Source: Euglena gracilis
Lineage: Eukaryota; Euglenida; Euglenophyceae; Euglenales
Assembly: GCA_039621445.1 (NCBI GenBank)
Contig: CP154956.1
Coordinates: forward strand, 74,934,192 to 74,998,191
Length of the DNA stretch: 64,000 bases
Direction of reading: 5' to 3'
The position numbers and the translations under genes were made by a program. The notes below the pieces were generated by a model. That model saw only the letters and a list, made by a program, of their open reading frames with translations. It did no database searches and was not told the origin of the DNA. Shown here piece after piece: positions 61,115 to 64,000 of this stretch; the first letter of the stretch is position 1; every line of letters begins with the position of its first letter.

Positions 61115-61420
61115 CCCTGGGGCTTTGCTTTGCGTCGCCCAGTGATTTCCTTGATTGGCCACCATTTTGGAGATATTTTGACCCTGAAATGGCCCAAACA
61201 CGGCTGGGTTGAAACAGGCCAAAATCCCTTCAAGTTGCTCCGGCTAACCATGGAGTTGCGGGGAAATCAGAATACCGTTAGATGGGGCATTCCAGGGGCT
61301 TTATTTTAGGTCGCCGTACATTTCCTTTGATTTTGCTTCATTTGCGAGATATTTTGGAAACATCGATTTTTTGACCCCGAAAACAGCCCTAAACGCCCCC
61401 AGAAATGGGCCAAAATTGGC
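61115..61420. repeat. Dispersed GAGATATTTTGG ... ATTTTTTGACCCC repeat
   Basis: TTTGGAGATATTTTGACCC at 61164 and GCGAGATATTTTGGAAACAT plus CGATTTTTTGACCCCG at 61340-61379 match the boundary of the tandem units at 11811-12250. A further copy is at 62110-62145. Confidence 0.7.
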
Positions 61421-61436
61421 CCAAAAATGGCCGTAA

Positions 61437-61941
61437 CCCGGGCCAGGGAATTTCTTAAGCCGGAGGGTACCCTACCCCCCGGGGGGGGGGTCCAGCCAGC
61501 CAGCAGCTCAAATCCAGCCAGCAGCCCAAATTCGGGCTGGGAGCCCCCCCCCCCCCGGGGTCGACTGAAATAAAGTCGGGTCCAGCCCGGCTGGAGGCCG
61601 GGCCAGCCGGCCGAAGGCCGGGCCAGCCGGCTGCAGGCTGGCCAGCCAACTGGGCTGCCCAGCTCACCTATCCCTGCATTTTTTCCTCTCACCACAGTTT
61701 CCTCCATCACAGCCCCCAGCCTTGATCTAGCTCCATCCACCAAAATGTCGAAAATGGCAAAAAATGTGTTAGAAAATTTTGTTTTTCACCGACCCAGCCC
61801 AGCCCAGCCCCCTACAGCCCCGGACCCCCCCCCCCACCCCCCGGGGGGTCCAGCCAGCAGCTCAAATCCAGCCAGCAGCCTTTTTGCCAGCCGGAGGCTG
61901 GACCCCCCCTGGGGGGTCCTTAAGAAATTCCCTGACCCGGG
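61437..61941 (-). mobile_element. MITE (CTGGCTGGA family), complete copy
   Basis: Inverted termini CCCGGGCCAGGGAATTTCTT (left) and AAGAAATTCCCTGACCCGGG (right). Inside are GTCGACTGAAATAAAGTCGG, CAGCCAGCAGCTCAAATCC and GTCGAAAATGGCAAAAAATG, as in the other copies. Confidence 0.85.
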
Positions 61942-62379
61942 CTACATGAATAATTGGGAAAAAAGCCTTCATTTTTGGTCGAAAAATCTATTTTGACCAA
62001 AAGAAGACACAAAAAAACCCGAAGTAACTGTTTTATGGGGGGCGATAGAGGGCCTCCAGGGGTGCATTTCTTCTGACAGACACTTTCGGAAATAAAAATG
62101 TACGTTTTCTCGAGATATTTTTGAAAAGTCGATTTTTTGACCGAAAATCTCACCCTGGCGAAATGTCAGAGTCGAAACTGGGGAAAGGGTTGGCTGATCC
62201 TATTCAGTTTGGACCCCTTGTTGGCTGACTAACTCGGGCCCGGTGGGGAGTTGGGAGTCAGATGGAGGTGATTCGGAAAGCTGGGATCCAGCCGCTCGCG
62301 ACTGAAAAAAAAAATCCCCCCCGGGAACCGGGCCGGGTCATGCTGCGGTTTTCCCAGGGGCGGGGGGTAGGGGTAGGGG

Positions 62380-62770
62380 TAAACCCCCCCCAAAATAAGA
62401 CCTCCCCCCAAAATAAGACCCCCCCCAAAATAAGAGCCCCCCGATGGCGCGAAGCGCCGAAGACGGTGAAAATTTTCCCCTGGAAAAACCCCAATTTCAC
62501 ACACCAAAATGATGAAATTTCAAAATATTTCTGATTATTGAAATGCAAAAAATCATGCTAAATGTCAATTTACACCAATTTATACATGGCGCAAAGCGCT
62601 GAAGGAAAAATTCAGTGCTTTTGGGAACCCGAAAAAAACGATGTTTTTTTCTGGCCCCGGTCGGTCAAGAAAAAACCCAAAAATAAGACCCCCCCAAAAC
62701 TTAAGACCCCTCTGTGGAGGTTTCCAGCAACAGACCCAAAAATAAGACCCGGGTCTCATTTTTGGGGGGG
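62380..62770. repeat. AAAATAAGACCCCCC minisatellite
   Basis: CCAAAATAAGACC(C/T)CCCC is repeated three times at 62389-62440 and returns at 62680-62715 and 62735-62760, the last facing its complement GGGTCTCATTTTTGGGGG. Confidence 0.8.
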
Positions 62771-62931
62771 GTTAAATTTTTTCCTGGTGGTGAGATTTGC
62801 CAAGGTATAAGAGCTCAGCGCCCCCCCCCCCCAGCCCTGGACTTTGGGTGAAAAAAATGTACCACGGGGGTTATAAAATGGGGGGGGGAGAGTTATGAGT
62901 TTTGCCAAAAGATTGCAGTCCTGATTTTGAT

Positions 62932-63181
62932 TCAGACAAAACTCTTTTCTGGTGCACACTTTCCAGCTTCTTGATTTGGTTCATGATTTGCGTAGAGGCA
63001 TGCATGTGCATCCGTGCGGATGTCTTTGGTGTTCATGCATTTATGCACAGATGCAAATGCATGGCATACTTCTGCGCCATGGGCAATCCTCTCCAGAGCC
63101 TTGTCAGCGGCTGTGTCTGGGTTGGAGGCCATGAGGCCACAATTGATAAGCTCCACAATGGCCTCCGACAAAATGCGCCAT
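62932..63181 (-). CDS. Possible terminal exon, unknown protein
   Basis: Acceptor TTTTCTCTGTGACAG. About 83 codons to the stop: WRILSEAIVELINCGLMASN, PDTAADKALERIAHGAEVCH, then KCMNTKDIRTDAHACLYANH. Balanced composition and predicted helical character differ from the surrounding low-complexity DNA. No family recognised; upstream exons would lie beyond 63200. Confidence 0.35.
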
Positions 63182-63199
63182 CTGTCACAGAGAAAAATT

Positions 63200-64000
63200 G
63201 CTGACACTGGAATGGCCCAACGGCCAGTTGCTCAAAAATTTCCCATATTTTTCTGAAGAATTTCGTTCGCTGCAAATGTGTGGATACAAAACTGTTTTGA
63301 GGGAGGCGCCTCGGAGCTTAAAGAAGGACACTGGAGTCCTGGACACTGGAGCCCTGGAAAAATGTGTACAACAACACAAAAAAAAACTCAAAAAACCATT
63401 CCCCCTGCTGTTCTGCATGCGGTTGCGAAGCCTCTGTGTGATATGACCCAGCGTGGACCCTTTTCCAGCATCCAGAGCATCCGGCATCCAGAGCGAGAGG
63501 CCGGAGGCTACGATTCGTGGTTGTTATTTGGGGAAGTCAACTGCAGACAATTTCTGGCTCATTAATTGGTGGCAATTGGTCCTTCACCAAACACACCCTA
63601 GCAGAAGTTGTGATTGCTGCAAATGAAAAGAAGATGTGGAATTTCATTATTTAGGTCCTTTCGCATTGAAAAAAAAAATGCTTCAGCAACACACACATTT
63701 CCTTTTTTCCCCCCGGAGGGATGGGGTGTGGGGGCCTGGAAATTAAAATCAGAAACACATACCTTTTCTTGTTCTTTTAAGGAGAGCAAAAAAAGTGCCC
63801 CCACAAGTCAGTTATGTCTCAAAAAGATGACTGGCTGAGGGGAAGTCCACCACAACACACACGTTTTGCATGCACCCAAGTTTGAGGAAAATTGTTCACT
63901 TCAAAAGATATTTTGTTATTTTGACGTCACATCCCCAATTTCCGTTGAACATTCTCCAGGTGGCAATGTCGTCGTTTTGGGTTGAAACCATTGCGTTAGC
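63200..64000. other. Window end without recognised features
   Basis: No array, terminal repeat or family match seen. Short direct duplication of CCAGAGCATCCGGCATCCAG type at 63468-63495. Confidence 0.3.

Overview
The window is nuclear DNA of a eukaryote with a large, repeat-saturated genome, not a prokaryotic replicon or an organelle. Evidence is a host gene split by GT-AG introns, LTR and tyrosine-recombinase (DIRS-type) retrotransposons, a Tc1/mariner relic, miniature inverted-repeat elements, microsatellites, several minisatellites and many long C/G homopolymers. Coronin is absent from land plants, so a protist or other non-plant lineage is likely; I cannot name the organism. Most long open frames are accidental readings of repeats, and I have left them out.

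Layout. 1-2.0 kb: 3' part of a DIRS-like element (copy A). 3.8-23.6 kb: one coronin gene on the minus strand. Nine exons were read directly, at least one is still missing, and the introns are packed with a fold-back Tc1 relic, two (TATG)n arrays, a 1.35 kb GC-rich block, ~205-bp tandem repeats, CT-repeat duplications, a MITE and minisatellites. 23.8-28.8 kb: a MITE with another element nested inside it, then palindromes and minisatellites. 28.9-35.9 kb: two related, apparently undescribed mobile elements. 36.6-38.0 kb: a decayed reverse-transcriptase-like relic. 38.9-57.4 kb: three DIRS-like copies (B, C on plus; D on minus). B carries an internal inversion. C is split by a 4.0 kb chromodomain Ty3/gypsy element with LTRs, primer-binding site, polypurine tract and target duplication, and by a second unidentified insertion. 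57.4-64 kb: MITE copies, a (GT)n array, poly-C minisatellites and weak exon candidates.

The most interesting signal is the pair of elements at 28928-33704 and 34049-35865. Each has terminal inverted repeats, a cluster of short palindromic iterons inside each end, one gene for a related zinc-finger protein, and a 99-bp hairpin (48-bp stem, 3-nt loop) just outside the terminal repeat on the 5' side of the gene. The hairpin, terminal repeat and iteron sequences differ between the two, but the architecture is the same. I do not recognise this as a known transposon class.

Limits: all comparisons were made by eye. Domain calls rest on motif recognition. Repeat boundaries are approximate unless terminal repeats or target duplications fix them.
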